The position numbers and the translations under genes are program-made. From the NCBI GenBank assembly GCA_047608075.1, contig JBLKRX010000019.1:33050-97049 (forward strand): a stretch of DNA of 64,000 nucleotides. Direction: 5' to 3'. This document shows positions 46,505 to 55,828 of this stretch, one piece after another; within the stretch, counting starts at the first letter, position 1, and each line of letters begins with the position of its first letter. The notes beneath the pieces are model-generated. The model saw only the letters and a program-made list of their open reading frames with translations, searched no databases and was not told where the DNA came from. The stretch is from Ferdinandcohnia humi_A (GTDB taxonomy: Bacteria > Bacillota > Bacilli > Bacillales > Bacillaceae_L).

Positions 46505-46685
46505 ATAATGTAAAGTTGTGTAAATCACAAAGAATTATGAAATTTAGTAAAAAATGTGCGTTTGACGTAGTGTACATACCCCACATGTCCGCGTACTTGG
46601 TGCATACAATATAGTGTGGTGTAAGCTCCTTATTCTTTATCTGTTCGTGTTGGGAAGTGACTTTGTTCACTTCCTTTTTTTTTGA
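46505..46685 (+). ncRNA. Probable 6S-type RNA (bsrB-like)
   Basis: This gene-free stretch on the + strand ends in GGAAGTGA-CTTTGT-TCACTTCC followed by nine T (46653-46683), although no + gene precedes it. The middle can fold as one long rod: AAAGAAT (46530-46536) with ATTCTTT (46632-46638), and TGTACATACC with GGTGCATACA. In B. subtilis the 6S-2 RNA gene bsrB lies next to yocI (recQ). Identity rests on position and fold, not on an alignment. The 5' end is uncertain. Confidence 0.45.
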
Positions 46686-46814
46686 AGGACGATGTGTGTT
46701 CATTTTTGTAGAATATTATAAATGAAGCTTTAGATTGTGAGAAAATTGACAATGGAGATGACATGTTACACAGTGGATTCTAAGTTCAATATTTATATTT
46801 TCTTTACTTGTGAA

Positions 46815-46835
46815 GAAAACCCGCAGATGCGGGCT
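46815..46835 (-). terminator. Terminator of the liv operon
   Basis: CCCGCA and TGCGGG pair around GA; the minus strand continues TTTTC. It sits 6 bp past the livF stop. Confidence 0.8.
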
Positions 46836-46840
46836 TTGGT

Positions 46841-47557
46841 TTACGCTCCAAGATATGCTTTAATAATTTTATCATCCGCCCTAAGTACATTAGCTTCTTC
46901 ATGCATAATAATCTTTGAGGTTTCAATTACGTAGCCGCGATTTGCTAACTTTAAAGCTGCCTTGGCATTTTGTTCAATGAGTAAAATGGTAGTACCTTGT
47001 TTATTGATTTCTTTTATGATTTTCATAATCTCTTGAACGATGATTGGTGCGAGCCCCATTGAAGGTTCATCAAGCATGAGGAGCTTTGGTTGACTCATCA
47101 GTCCTCTGCTAATCGCTAGCATTTGCTGCTCACCACCACTTAAGGTACCAGCAGTTTGCTTTGCACGTTCCTTTAGGCGCGGAAAAAGGTCAAACGCTCT
47201 TTCAATCCCCTCTTTAATCTGCTTCTTATTTTTTCGTACAGTAAAGGCACCTAATTCAAGATTTTCCGTTACTGTTAATCCACCAAAAATACGACGACCT
47301 TCAGGTATATGAATGATTCCTTTTTCAACAATCTTGTGAGCTGGTGTTCCAACGAGATTTTCCCCTTCCCACTCAATTGTTCCTTCTTTTGGTTTAATTA
47401 TCCCTGAAATTGTTTTTAATGTTGTGCTTTTTCCAGCGCCATTGCTTCCTAATAGCGCAACAATTTCACCTTCATATATTTCGAGATTAATATCGTTTAA
47501 GGCATGAATTTTACCGTAAAAGGAGTGGACACCCTTAAGCTTCAGCAATGGTTTCAC
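46841..47557 (-). CDS. livF: Branched-chain-type amino acid ABC transporter ATPase LivF
   Basis: A 238-residue ABC ATPase. Walker A is GSNGAGKSTTLK, the signature is LSGGEQQMLAI, Walker B is LLMLDEPSMGL, and IPEGRRIFGGLTV is typical of LivF. The start is GTG, overlapping the livG stop by 4 bases. The system is named for branched-chain amino acids, but this copy is coregulated with hydroxyproline genes, so hydroxyproline uptake is more likely. Confidence 0.93.
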   Translation of the reverse strand: MKPLLKLKGVHSFYGKIHALNDINLEIYEGEIVALLGSNGAGKSTTLKTISGIIKPKEGTIEWEGENLVGTPAHKIVEKGIIHIPEGRRIFGGLTVTENLELGAFTVRKNKKQIKEGIERAFDLFPRLKERAKQTAGTLSGGEQQMLAISRGLMSQPKLLMLDEPSMGLAPIIVQEIMKIIKEINKQGTTILLIEQNAKAALKLANRGYVIETSKIIMHEEANVLRADDKIIKAYLGA

Positions 47558-48324
47558 TCTTCCTCCTCCTTCCCTAAGTACGCCTCTATTACCTTTTCAT
47601 TAGAAAGAACCTCTTCAGGTGTTCCTTCTGCGATTTTACAGCCATAATCAATCACTGTGATTTTTTCCGAGATTTCCTTAATAAGTCCCATATCATGCTC
47701 AATCATAAGTACAGTAATGTTATATTCGTCTCTTATGCGACGAATGAGCTCAATGAGGTACTGCTTTTCTTCATAGTTTAATCCTGCCGCTGGTTCGTCG
47801 AGTAAGAGAAGTTTCGGTTGTGTTGCTAGTGCCCTTGCAATCTCTAAGTAACGTTGAGCTCCGTATGGAAGATTTTTTGCAGCACGATTTGCATATTTAC
47901 GAATTCCAACAAAATCAATGCATTCATAAGCAACATCTTCAATGTATTTTTCTTCTGCTCGTTGAGCTTTTGTCCGAAATAAAGCGCCCCACACAGTTTG
48001 CTTTGTGCGACAATGCATCCCTGATTTTACATTGTCTAACACAGATAAATTAGGAAATAATCGAAGGTTTTGAAATGTTCTAGCTAACCCAATTTGTGTG
48101 ATTTGACTTGGCTTTTTGTTCACGAGGCTTTTTCCCATTAAATCAATTTTTCCGCTGGTTGGGCTGTAAAAACCTGTAATCATATTGAAAACAGAAGTCT
48201 TTCCCGCTCCATTTGGTCCAATAATACTTGCAATTGAGTTTTCATCTACTTGGAATGACAAATCATTAACAGCCGTTAAACCACCAAACTTGAGTGTAAG
48301 ATTTTCTACTGATAACACTGTCAT
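47554..48324 (-). CDS. livG: ABC transporter ATPase LivG
   Basis: A 256-residue ABC ATPase. Walker A is GPNGAGKTSVFNMITG, the signature region is LPYGAQRYLEIARAL, Walker B is LLLLDEPAAGL, and NEKVIEAYLGKE at the end is typical of LivG. AAAGGAG precedes the ATG. It partners LivF as the energy-coupling pair. Confidence 0.93.
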   Translation of the reverse strand: MTVLSVENLTLKFGGLTAVNDLSFQVDENSIASIIGPNGAGKTSVFNMITGFYSPTSGKIDLMGKSLVNKKPSQITQIGLARTFQNLRLFPNLSVLDNVKSGMHCRTKQTVWGALFRTKAQRAEEKYIEDVAYECIDFVGIRKYANRAAKNLPYGAQRYLEIARALATQPKLLLLDEPAAGLNYEEKQYLIELIRRIRDEYNITVLMIEHDMGLIKEISEKITVIDYGCKIAEGTPEEVLSNEKVIEAYLGKEEEE

Positions 48325-48354
48325 AGTCTATGCTCCTTTCATGCCGAGTGTCTT

Positions 48355-49347
48355 TTAGCCTTTTACAGAGAGTGGTTTATCTCCATCAGAATCAATGAAC
48401 GATTCATCAATTGTTTGATCATCTGGAACATCCTCAGTTTCATATTTGGCTGGCCAAATCCCCTGAGGTCTAAAAATCATCATCACAACTAGCGCAATAC
48501 CAAATATTAAAAAGCGCATGTCTTCCATTGAGCGTAAAGCCTCAGGAAGGATGATAACTAATACAGCCCCAATAACAACCCCAGAAATACTACCTAATCC
48601 TCCAAGTACGACAGCTAGTAGAATCATTACGGACTGATGAAAGCTGAAGCTTAATGGTGCAATTGCACTCATCTTAATCGCAAAAATACAACCTGCTAAA
48701 CTTCCAATTACTGCACCTGTAGCATATGATAATAACTTTAATCGAACTCGATTTATTCCCATCGCTTCTGCAGCATCTTCATCCTCACGAATATAAATCC
48801 ACGCTCTACCGATACGAGATTTCCCTAATCTTCTAACCGCAATAATTGTTAAAATTGCTAGAATCAAAATTAAAAAGTAAAAATCGAGTTGACTTGAAAG
48901 TGTATATGAACCTATCGAAGGTCTTGGAATTCCATAAATACCTGACGCAGAGCCAGTAATCTCCAAATTAATCGCTAAGATTCGAATAATTTCTCCAAAT
49001 CCAAGAGTTACAATCGCTAGGTAATCACTTCGCAACCTTAGAGTAGGACCCCCAATAATCAAACCGGTTATGGCAGCAAAAACAATCGCAATAGGTATCG
49101 TTAGCCAGAACGACCATCCAAAAGTAGTCATTAAAATAGCAGTCGTATATGCTCCTACTGCAAAAAAGGCTGCATATCCAAGGTCAAGCAATCCAGTATA
49201 TCCTACTACCACATTCAGACCTTGTGTTAATACGACATAAAAAAGAACAAGTGTAGCCACATCTAACCAGTAGCTATTAGAAAAAAACGGAAACATTATA
49301 GATGCAAGTAATATGACTCCTAATGAAATCGTCTTTTTATTTTTCAT
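48355..49347 (-). CDS. livM: ABC transporter permease LivM
   Basis: A 330-residue permease with about eight to ten membrane helices. The family segment GYTGLLDLGYAAFFAVGAYT lies near residue 50, and the EAA-like cytoplasmic loop has GRAWIYIREDEDAAEAMGIN. The ATG lies 2 bases after the livH stop, implying coupled translation. Confidence 0.93.
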   Translation of the reverse strand: MKNKKTISLGVILLASIMFPFFSNSYWLDVATLVLFYVVLTQGLNVVVGYTGLLDLGYAAFFAVGAYTTAILMTTFGWSFWLTIPIAIVFAAITGLIIGGPTLRLRSDYLAIVTLGFGEIIRILAINLEITGSASGIYGIPRPSIGSYTLSSQLDFYFLILILAILTIIAVRRLGKSRIGRAWIYIREDEDAAEAMGINRVRLKLLSYATGAVIGSLAGCIFAIKMSAIAPLSFSFHQSVMILLAVVLGGLGSISGVVIGAVLVIILPEALRSMEDMRFLIFGIALVVMMIFRPQGIWPAKYETEDVPDDQTIDESFIDSDGDKPLSVKG

Positions 49348-49349
49348 AC

Positions 49350-50255
49350 CTACATCCTCTCCGTAACCTTCTCGCCCATAATACCTGTTGGCTTAAAGAC
49401 AAGAATTAAGATGAGGATACTAAACGCTAATACATCCTTCCAAGAACCACCTAGATAAAAAGTACCGAGCGCTTCCAAGAACCCTAATACTAAACCACCA
49501 ATCATTGCACCTGTTATATTTCCAATTCCACCAAGTACCGCAGCAGTAAATGCTTTTAATCCAATAATGAAGCCCATCATAAAGTTAATTGTCCCATAAT
49601 ATACCCCAGCCATAATCCCAGCACCAGCAGCTAGAAATGCACCGATAAAGAAGGTTAATCCAATAATACGGTGTACATTTACACCCATTAAGCTACAAGC
49701 TGTTTGATCAAGTGCAATCGCACGCATCGCTTTACCATATATTGTTTTATCAATAAATAAACGAAGTCCAAACATAAGGAGAGCTGAAATAACAATCATA
49801 GAAATTTGCGCATAATTAATATGTGCACCTAATATATCAATTCCATTGTCAGGTGGTGTTATCGGATATACTTTATAAGATGCTCCCCAGCCTATCATTG
49901 AGCTATATTCTAGAGATAGCGATATTCCTATTGCTGTGATTAAAATAGATAAACGAGGTGCGAGTAAAAGAGGTCGATAAGCGACTCTTTCAATCCCCAT
50001 TCCAATCGCTCCGACGATCACCATAGTGAGTAGAAAGACAACGGCAAGTCCCATAACTCCCATATTGAAGCCACCATCACCAGTAAAGAAGGATAATAAG
50101 GTAAATCCGATAAAAGCACCTAGCATGTATAGATCACCATGTGCAAAGTTTAATAGTTTAATAATGCCGTATACCATGGTGTACCCTAATGCGATTAAAC
50201 TATAGAAAGCCCCAATAACTAGTCCATCTATTAAAATTTGCAAAAAAATCTCCAA
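49350..50255 (-). CDS. livH: ABC transporter permease LivH
   Basis: A 301-residue permease with about eight membrane helices. LIALGYTMVYGIIKLLNFAHGD is the family hallmark near residue 25, and GKAMRAIALDQTACSLMGVN the cytoplasmic loop. The start is placed at TTG 50255, 8 bases after AAGGAGG; the ATG 21 bases upstream lies ahead of that site. Confidence 0.93.
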   Translation of the reverse strand: MEIFLQILIDGLVIGAFYSLIALGYTMVYGIIKLLNFAHGDLYMLGAFIGFTLLSFFTGDGGFNMGVMGLAVVFLLTMVIVGAIGMGIERVAYRPLLLAPRLSILITAIGISLSLEYSSMIGWGASYKVYPITPPDNGIDILGAHINYAQISMIVISALLMFGLRLFIDKTIYGKAMRAIALDQTACSLMGVNVHRIIGLTFFIGAFLAAGAGIMAGVYYGTINFMMGFIIGLKAFTAAVLGGIGNITGAMIGGLVLGFLEALGTFYLGGSWKDVLAFSILILILVFKPTGIMGEKVTERM

Positions 50256-50293
50256 CTCTATCTCCTCCTTATACATTGCTGCTATAAGATAAT

Positions 50294-50321
50294 CCGTTCA
50301 GGCAATACATAACCTGAACGG
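50294..50321 (-). terminator. Hairpin between livK and livH
   Basis: CCGTTCAGG and CCTGAACGG form a perfect 9-bp stem in the 83-bp gap. No strong T-run follows, so it more likely stabilises livK mRNA or partly stops transcription, keeping the binding protein in excess. Confidence 0.6.
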
Positions 50322-50338
50322 AAAACCACTACATTACA

Positions 50339-51469
50339 TTAGTTTGCTAAGTCAAACTTACCGTCAACTACTGTTAATACTCTGAAGTTGGATTCATTCA
50401 AGGAGTTCTCCTCATTAAATTCAATAACCTGACCGACTGCTTCAAATGCTTTTGTCTCTTTTATCGCTTTTTTAATATCTTCTGAATCTGTAGAATCTGC
50501 TCTTTCAATCGCATCAAATAATAATTGCATACCATTGTATGAAAGTGCTGAGTATGGTCCAGGTGATAAATCAAATTTCTCTTCATACTTTTTAACAAAG
50601 TCTTCAGCTCCTGGGATAAAGCTTGCTTGAGGAGTAGCTGTTACTAAAATCCCCTCAGCATCTGTACCTGCAATATCAATTAAGTCTTGAGAATAACTAC
50701 CATCCCCAACCATGAATAATCCTGGAACATCCTTCTGTTCGAATTGCTTTTTCATAAGACCAGCTGCCGCATAGTAGCCTGTAAAGAATGTACCGTCTGG
50801 ATTTAATGATTTAAGCTTTGTCATTAACGAACCAAAATCTTTTTCCTCTGGATTAATGGCTTCAAATGCAATAACTTCTCCTCCATTACCTTCAACTGAT
50901 TTCACTGCAAAGTCAGCTAAATTCTTTGAGTATGCTGAATTATCGTGAATGATGACAATCTTTTTAGCACCTTTATCATTAAAGTAATCTGCAGCAGTCT
51001 GTGCTTGGTTTGGAACAAGTCCATTGATAAGGAATAATGTGTCATATCCCTGTGCTGGAAGCTCTGAGGAGTTTGCTGCTGGAACGATTAATGGAATACC
51101 TGCATTATGAAATACGCCTGACGCTGGTAAAGTTGCACCTGAACAGTATCCTCCAACAACAGCTACTACCTTAGAAGAAACTAGTTTGTTAGCAGCAGTT
51201 GTAGCTGTTTGTGGATCACATGCATCATCAGCTACCTCTAACTTAATCTTCTTACCTAAAACTCCGCCCGCTTTATTAATTTCTTCAATGGCCATTTCCA
51301 TAGCATTTTGCATGTCCTTACCATCTGTTGCATTATTACCTGACACTGGTAATATCGTTCCAATTAAGATTTCGTCATCACTCCCCCCACTTGAGCTTGA
51401 CGAGCAAGCAGTGAGAATCATAGCAAATCCAACAACCAAAACAAATAAAAGCATTCTTACTTTTTTCAT
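50339..51469 (-). CDS. livK: Substrate-binding lipoprotein LivK-type
   Basis: A 376-residue periplasmic-binding-protein-like lipoprotein. The signal peptide MKKVRMLLFVLVVGFAMILT ends in the lipobox LTAC, with the lipidated Cys followed by a Ser-rich linker. The mature part shows ILIGTILPVSGNNATDGKDM and ADDACDPQTA, the latter forming the ligand pocket. GGGAGG precedes the ATG and a sigma-54 promoter lies about 110 bp upstream. Ligand predicted as hydroxyproline from context. Confidence 0.9.
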   Translation of the reverse strand: MKKVRMLLFVLVVGFAMILTACSSSSSGGSDDEILIGTILPVSGNNATDGKDMQNAMEMAIEEINKAGGVLGKKIKLEVADDACDPQTATTAANKLVSSKVVAVVGGYCSGATLPASGVFHNAGIPLIVPAANSSELPAQGYDTLFLINGLVPNQAQTAADYFNDKGAKKIVIIHDNSAYSKNLADFAVKSVEGNGGEVIAFEAINPEEKDFGSLMTKLKSLNPDGTFFTGYYAAAGLMKKQFEQKDVPGLFMVGDGSYSQDLIDIAGTDAEGILVTATPQASFIPGAEDFVKKYEEKFDLSPGPYSALSYNGMQLLFDAIERADSTDSEDIKKAIKETKAFEAVGQVIEFNEENSLNESNFRVLTVVDGKFDLAN

Positions 51470-51579
51470 GACTTGACCTCCCTAGTTTTCTTTTTCATTA
51501 TTACATCTACTTTCAGCCAACATTAATAAGTGAAAATTTTCCCCCTTACCATTTTGCTAGGCTATCAATCTACTACTTT

Positions 51580-51595
51580 TGCAAGTACCATGCCA
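51580..51595 (-). promoter_or_regulatory. Sigma-54 promoter of livKHMGF
   Basis: Minus strand TGGCATGGTACTTGCA: GG at -24 and GC at -12 with exactly 10 bases between, and full surrounding consensus. An activator-type palindrome lies 100 bp upstream at 51685-51702. Confidence 0.9.
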
Positions 51596-51644
51596 ACCTA
51601 GAGTTTTAAATATTCTGAATAAATATTAATAATATGTAAAAAAT

Positions 51645-51675
51645 AATAGACACTTTTCTAATTTCAGTGTCTATT
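51645..51675 (-). terminator. Hairpin ending the epimerase operon, or second operator
   Basis: AATAGACACT and AGTGTCTATT pair perfectly around 11 bases. On the minus strand ATTTTTTAC follows, so it can terminate the epimerase operon. A near-identical palindrome with no gene before it lies at the same relative place in the deaminase promoter region (61833-61862), which hints at a protein-binding role. Confidence 0.7.
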
Positions 51676-51684
51676 TTGTTAGAA

Positions 51685-51702
51685 TGTATAGAATTTTTTA
51701 CA
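51685..51702. promoter_or_regulatory. Putative activator site upstream of the liv promoter
   Basis: TGTATAGAATTTTTTACA. The pattern TGTA-N10-TACA recurs at 54065-54082 and 61874-61891, each 92-100 bp upstream of a -24/-12 promoter. Confidence 0.65.
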
Positions 51703-52728
51703 TTACGAATGTCCTTTCATCTCAGGAATTAGTAGAAAGCCCGCACCTACTTCATCTTCAGGTTGGTACACAAAGGTATGCATCCCTGTGATCCAAGCTG
51801 TCCCTGCAATTTGTGTTACAACCGCTGGTAGATTCCCAACCTCAGAAATATCTATTATTTTTCCACGAAACAATGTTCCCACGATACTTTCATGTACAAA
51901 GCTTTCATTTATTCCAATTTGTTTTTGTGCATATAATGTTGCTAACTTTGCAGAGGTCCCAGTTCCACAAGGAGAACGATCAATCCCACCAGGAGGAACG
52001 ATCACAGTATTTTTAACAGTAGCCTCTGGGTGGGTAGGATCCGTAAAAAATTCGATATGTGTTAGTCCATTTATAAATGAATGTTCTGGATGAATTACCT
52101 CAGTTTTTCTATTAATCTCATCACGTATTTTAACGGCTGTCTCAATAATGTTTGAAGAATTTGATGGCACTAGCTCTAAACCTACCGACTTTGCATCGAT
52201 AATGGCGTAAAAATTACCACCATACGCTATGTCACAAGAAACACTCCCGATTCCTTCTACCTCTACTGTTTCACTTTTCAAAAGAAAAGCAGGAATATTA
52301 CAAAATGAAACCTCTTTCGCCTTTCCATTCTCGACTTTAATCTCAACCTCAACGATCCCAGCTGGGGTATCTAGATTTATCTTTGTAAAAGGCTCGCTGA
52401 CTGGAATAAGCCCAACTTCCACAAGTGCGGTACAAAAACCGATCGTATCATGACCACACATCGGCAAATATCCACCTGTTTCAATATAAATTACCCCTAT
52501 ATCAGCATCAGGATGACATGGCTCCACCATTAATGCACCACTCATTACACCATGACCTCGAGGCTCGTACATGAGTAATTTACGAATCCAATCATGTTCA
52601 TTTTTCATTTCAAGCATTTTTTCTGACATAGTCTTCCCTTTTAGTTTAGGGAGCCCGCTTACAACTGTCCTTGTTGGGTTTCCTCCTGTGTGTGAATCAA
52701 TTGTTTTGAATACTTTACTAGTTTTCAT
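51703..52728 (-). CDS. Hydroxyproline 2-epimerase (proline racemase family)
   Basis: A 341-residue proline-racemase-family enzyme. Both catalytic cysteines are present: LPMCGHDTIG (about residue 92) and DRSPCGTGTSAK (about 253). The Cys pair indicates a racemase/epimerase rather than a 3-hydroxyproline dehydratase, which lacks one of them. It is predicted to turn trans-4-hydroxy-L-proline into cis-4-hydroxy-D-proline. Its ATG overlaps the stop of the upstream D-amino-acid oxidase-like gene by 4 bases, linking epimerisation to the next oxidation step. Confidence 0.88.
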   Translation of the reverse strand: MKTSKVFKTIDSHTGGNPTRTVVSGLPKLKGKTMSEKMLEMKNEHDWIRKLLMYEPRGHGVMSGALMVEPCHPDADIGVIYIETGGYLPMCGHDTIGFCTALVEVGLIPVSEPFTKINLDTPAGIVEVEIKVENGKAKEVSFCNIPAFLLKSETVEVEGIGSVSCDIAYGGNFYAIIDAKSVGLELVPSNSSNIIETAVKIRDEINRKTEVIHPEHSFINGLTHIEFFTDPTHPEATVKNTVIVPPGGIDRSPCGTGTSAKLATLYAQKQIGINESFVHESIVGTLFRGKIIDISEVGNLPAVVTQIAGTAWITGMHTFVYQPEDEVGAGFLLIPEMKGHS

Positions 52729-53897
52729 TGTTTAACCACCCTTTCAAATCGGTCATATCTGAGAGGCTCTGTCGGAATAGTTGTATCGACACCTCTTATT
52801 AGCTCATCAATAACTTTCCCAGTTATAGCGGCAAGACTGATTCCATCACCTTCATGTCCAGCTGCAATATAAAAATTAGGAATCGACTCTACCTCTGATA
52901 TGATTGGCAAATGGTCCTCCGTATACGGTCGTAATCCTGCGTAGGTTCGAATTAACAACATATCTGCCATTTTTGGGTAAAAACGAATTGCACGTCTTGC
53001 AATACATTTCACTACGTTTATATCAACTTTTGTCTCAAAACCTACAAATTGCCGACTGCTTCCAATTAAAAAGTTTTGACTTTCCGTAGGTTCAAAAACC
53101 AGTGCAACACCATATTTCTCAGTTTCAGCGTCCACCATCCTTTCTCCACCAAACTTGGAAATTAAGTATCCAAATTCCATTACCTTCCGAAGTCCAACCG
53201 GTGCCTGTCTAGAAGCAACAATAATATGGCCTTTTCTAGGATAAATAGGAATATGTAAACCTACCATTTCACCTATACGTGGCGCCCATACCCCTGCAGC
53301 ATTGACAACCTTTCCTGCATAAATAACACCTCTTGAAGTATCTACCTTGAAATAGCCATCTTCTTTTAGAATTGCTTTAACCTCAGTGTGAGTAAAAACG
53401 TTAGCACCCTGTTTCTTTGCTCCTTCAAAAAGAGAAAAGGTTAACAAATACGGATTCACTGTCGAGTCTGTTGCACATTCCAATCCTCCAAGAAGGTCAT
53501 CAGCAAAATACGGGGACTCTTGACGAATATCCTCTCTATCTAGCATTCGAAAAGGAAGGCCCGCATTTTTCTGTTGATGTACCCATTTGTTTGCAGCAAC
53601 CATCTCCTCTTCTGTCTCGCAAACTAAAATACTTCCGGGCGCTCTATATTCAAATGGATGGTCTAACTCCTTGCTTATCTCATCTACTAATCTTTGACTA
53701 GCTAATGACATTTGACTATCAAAACCAGGCTCTTTATCTATAGCCAATATATTTCCATCACATCTTGAGGAAGTTCCACTAACGAGCTCCCCTCTTTCTA
53801 CAACAGTCACCTGAAGTCCTGATTTTGAAACATAATAAGCAATAGCACTTCCGATGACGCCTCCTCCAATGATTAAGATGTCTGTATGCTTTTTCAT
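52725..53897 (-). CDS. D-hydroxyproline dehydrogenase, FAD subunit (DAO family)
   Basis: A 390-residue flavoprotein of the glycine/D-amino-acid oxidase family. The FAD fold is ILIIGGGVIGSAIAYYVSKSG (about 6-26), with VERGELVSGTSSR for flavin contact and GLRPYTEDHLPIISEV plus GHEGDGISLAAITG near the end. It resembles the HcnC-like beta subunit of multi-subunit D-hydroxyproline dehydrogenases. The other subunits are encoded divergently at 55885-57687. GGAGGTATAACTG precedes the ATG and a sigma-54 promoter lies 71 bp upstream. Confidence 0.88.
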   Translation of the reverse strand: MKKHTDILIIGGGVIGSAIAYYVSKSGLQVTVVERGELVSGTSSRCDGNILAIDKEPGFDSQMSLASQRLVDEISKELDHPFEYRAPGSILVCETEEEMVAANKWVHQQKNAGLPFRMLDREDIRQESPYFADDLLGGLECATDSTVNPYLLTFSLFEGAKKQGANVFTHTEVKAILKEDGYFKVDTSRGVIYAGKVVNAAGVWAPRIGEMVGLHIPIYPRKGHIIVASRQAPVGLRKVMEFGYLISKFGGERMVDAETEKYGVALVFEPTESQNFLIGSSRQFVGFETKVDINVVKCIARRAIRFYPKMADMLLIRTYAGLRPYTEDHLPIISEVESIPNFYIAAGHEGDGISLAAITGKVIDELIRGVDTTIPTEPLRYDRFERVVKQ

Positions 53898-53967
53898 CAG
53901 TTATACCTCCAAATAATTAACAAATAAAAAATGTCCCTTTTAGAGAAAACGTATTTACAAGGAAACA

Positions 53968-53983
53968 TGCAAGTACTATGCCA
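53968..53983 (-). promoter_or_regulatory. Sigma-54 promoter of the dehydrogenase-epimerase operon
   Basis: Minus strand TGGCATAGTACTTGCA with GG-N10-GC spacing, differing from the liv promoter at one base. The activator-type palindrome TGTAAAGATTTTTGTACA is 92 bp upstream. An inverted repeat ATATTG/CAATAT (54010-54031) lies between them. Confidence 0.9.
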
Positions 53984-54064
53984 ATTCCTTGTAAAGTTTT
54001 CTTACAAAAATATTGTCAAAATAGTCAATATATTTTAACATTTAAGTGTATAAAAAATTTAAAT

Positions 54065-54082
54065 TGTAAAGATTTTTGTACA
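54065..54082. promoter_or_regulatory. Putative activator site upstream of the dehydrogenase operon
   Basis: TGTAAAGATTTTTGTACA fits TGTA-N10-TACA. It lies 19 bp before the activator gene start, so it could also mediate autoregulation. Confidence 0.6.
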
Positions 54083-54100
54083 CATAAAAGGGGAAGTCAT

Positions 54101-55822
54101 TTGCGAGCTTTTCGTCTACCTACCATTGCAGAAGTCATGGACAACGACTTTGTACTTGTATTTCAGGAAGACGACATCGAAGATATACGAAATAATATAT
54201 TTACTATAAAAACAGCCGTTTTTTTAGAGAAAGACAATACTCTTTACTACCTCTCAGATCGCGATTTTACAAATTGGAATTCATGGGAGCCTACCTCCAC
54301 AATTTCAATCACCGACTCCCTTTTTACTCTTCTAGAAAAAATGAAACAGACTGAAAATGTTATGGTTTTAAATGAAGAAGGCCAAGCAATCGGTTTTGTA
54401 AATGGACTTTTACTTTCAAATCACCTCATTAATTCATATCAATATTTACATGCTTATTTCGATGCAGTTATTCAAACGTTAGATGCATCCGTAACAGTCA
54501 TTAATCAGGTCGGAGAAGTTCTTGTTTGGACAGAAGGTGCAGAAAACATCTTTTCTATCAAAAAAGAAGAAATCCTCGGAAAACCCATTACTCAATTTTT
54601 TGACATTGATATGCTTGAAATCATTAAGACCTTAAAAGAAGGTAGAAAAATTTACCGACATCAACATCAGCCACGTTCAGATTTATTCGTACTGATTAAC
54701 TCTCACCCTGTATATTTACATAATCAGATTGTTGGCGCAGTTGTATCAGAGACAGATATCACGAGTCAGGTTCGTCTAAATCAAGAGCTTTTCCATGTTT
54801 CAACAAAGGTACACCACCTCGAGAAAGAGGTTGCTAAATTGAGCCCTGCAAAGGATCCATTTCATTCAATCAAAGGTAATTCACCTGCGATTAAACGCAC
54901 CATCGAATTGGTTAAAAAGATTAGTTCAACCGACACAACTGTCCTAATTTCAGGAGATAGCGGTGTTGGTAAAGAACTTTTTGCAAAGGCAATTCATGAG
55001 CTAAGAGAATCTCACAATTCACCATTTATACCAATTAATTGTGGGGCTATTCCTCCCACCCTTTTTGAGAGTGAGCTATTTGGCTACGAACGTGGTGCAT
55101 TTTCTGGAGCTGATAACAAAGGAAAGCGTGGGAAAATAGAGCTTGCAAGAGGTGGAACGCTATTCTTAGATGAAATCGGAGAAATGCAGCTAGAAATGCA
55201 GGTGAAACTTTTACGAGTTTTACAAGAGAAAAAATATTTTCCGGTTGGAGGTACAAAAGAAATTTCAGCAAATTTCAGAGTAATTGCGGCTACAAATCGT
55301 GACTTACGAAAATTAGTTGAAGAAGGACGTTTCCGAGAAGACCTCTTTTACCGACTCAATGTGGTCAACCTTTCTATCCCACCATTACGTGAGAGAAAAG
55401 AGGACATTATAGAGTTAACACATTATTTTTTATATGAGTTTTCGGTTCGCTACAGTCGGCCAATCCACGGGGTATCACAAGAGGTTATGTATCAACTCTT
55501 GCAATATGAGTGGCCTGGAAATATACGCGAGCTTCGAAATGTAATTGAAAGATTAGTTGTTTTTGCAACTGATGGAACAATTAAGGTAGAGGATCTTCCA
55601 TTTACTCATCAAGCTCCTAAGATTTTTCCACAACAGGAAATCATTGATGATGAAACTCATGATATAGGATTACTAACCGATGAACTTAAAAAATATGAAC
55701 GAAAGATTATTCTCGATGCCTTAAAACTTGAAAAAGGAAATAAACTTGCTTGTGCAAAACGGCTTGGAATAACGAGGGCAACCTTATATAACAGAATTAA
55801 AAAACTTCACATTAGTATCTAA
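54101..55822 (+). CDS. Sigma-54-dependent activator of hydroxyproline genes
   Basis: A 573-residue enhancer-binding protein. A CBS-like N-terminal region (1-115) is followed by PAS (about 125-245), a coiled segment, then the AAA+ domain: Walker A SGDSGVGKELFAKAIH, the sigma-54 contact loop as GAFSGA (the usual form is GAFTGA), Walker B GGTLFLDEIGEM, and ATNRDLRKLVEEGRFREDLFYRLNV. The C-terminal Fis-type helix-turn-helix is NKLACAKRLGITRATLYNRI. The TTG start lies 7 bases after AAAAGGGG; upstream in-frame codons lack a site. It is predicted to sense an intermediate and fire the four -24/-12 promoters around it. Confidence 0.9.
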   Translation: MRAFRLPTIAEVMDNDFVLVFQEDDIEDIRNNIFTIKTAVFLEKDNTLYYLSDRDFTNWNSWEPTSTISITDSLFTLLEKMKQTENVMVLNEEGQAIGFVNGLLLSNHLINSYQYLHAYFDAVIQTLDASVTVINQVGEVLVWTEGAENIFSIKKEEILGKPITQFFDIDMLEIIKTLKEGRKIYRHQHQPRSDLFVLINSHPVYLHNQIVGAVVSETDITSQVRLNQELFHVSTKVHHLEKEVAKLSPAKDPFHSIKGNSPAIKRTIELVKKISSTDTTVLISGDSGVGKELFAKAIHELRESHNSPFIPINCGAIPPTLFESELFGYERGAFSGADNKGKRGKIELARGGTLFLDEIGEMQLEMQVKLLRVLQEKKYFPVGGTKEISANFRVIAATNRDLRKLVEEGRFREDLFYRLNVVNLSIPPLRERKEDIIELTHYFLYEFSVRYSRPIHGVSQEVMYQLLQYEWPGNIRELRNVIERLVVFATDGTIKVEDLPFTHQAPKIFPQQEIIDDETHDIGLLTDELKKYERKIILDALKLEKGNKLACAKRLGITRATLYNRIKKLHISI

Positions 55823-55828
55823 CTAAGT

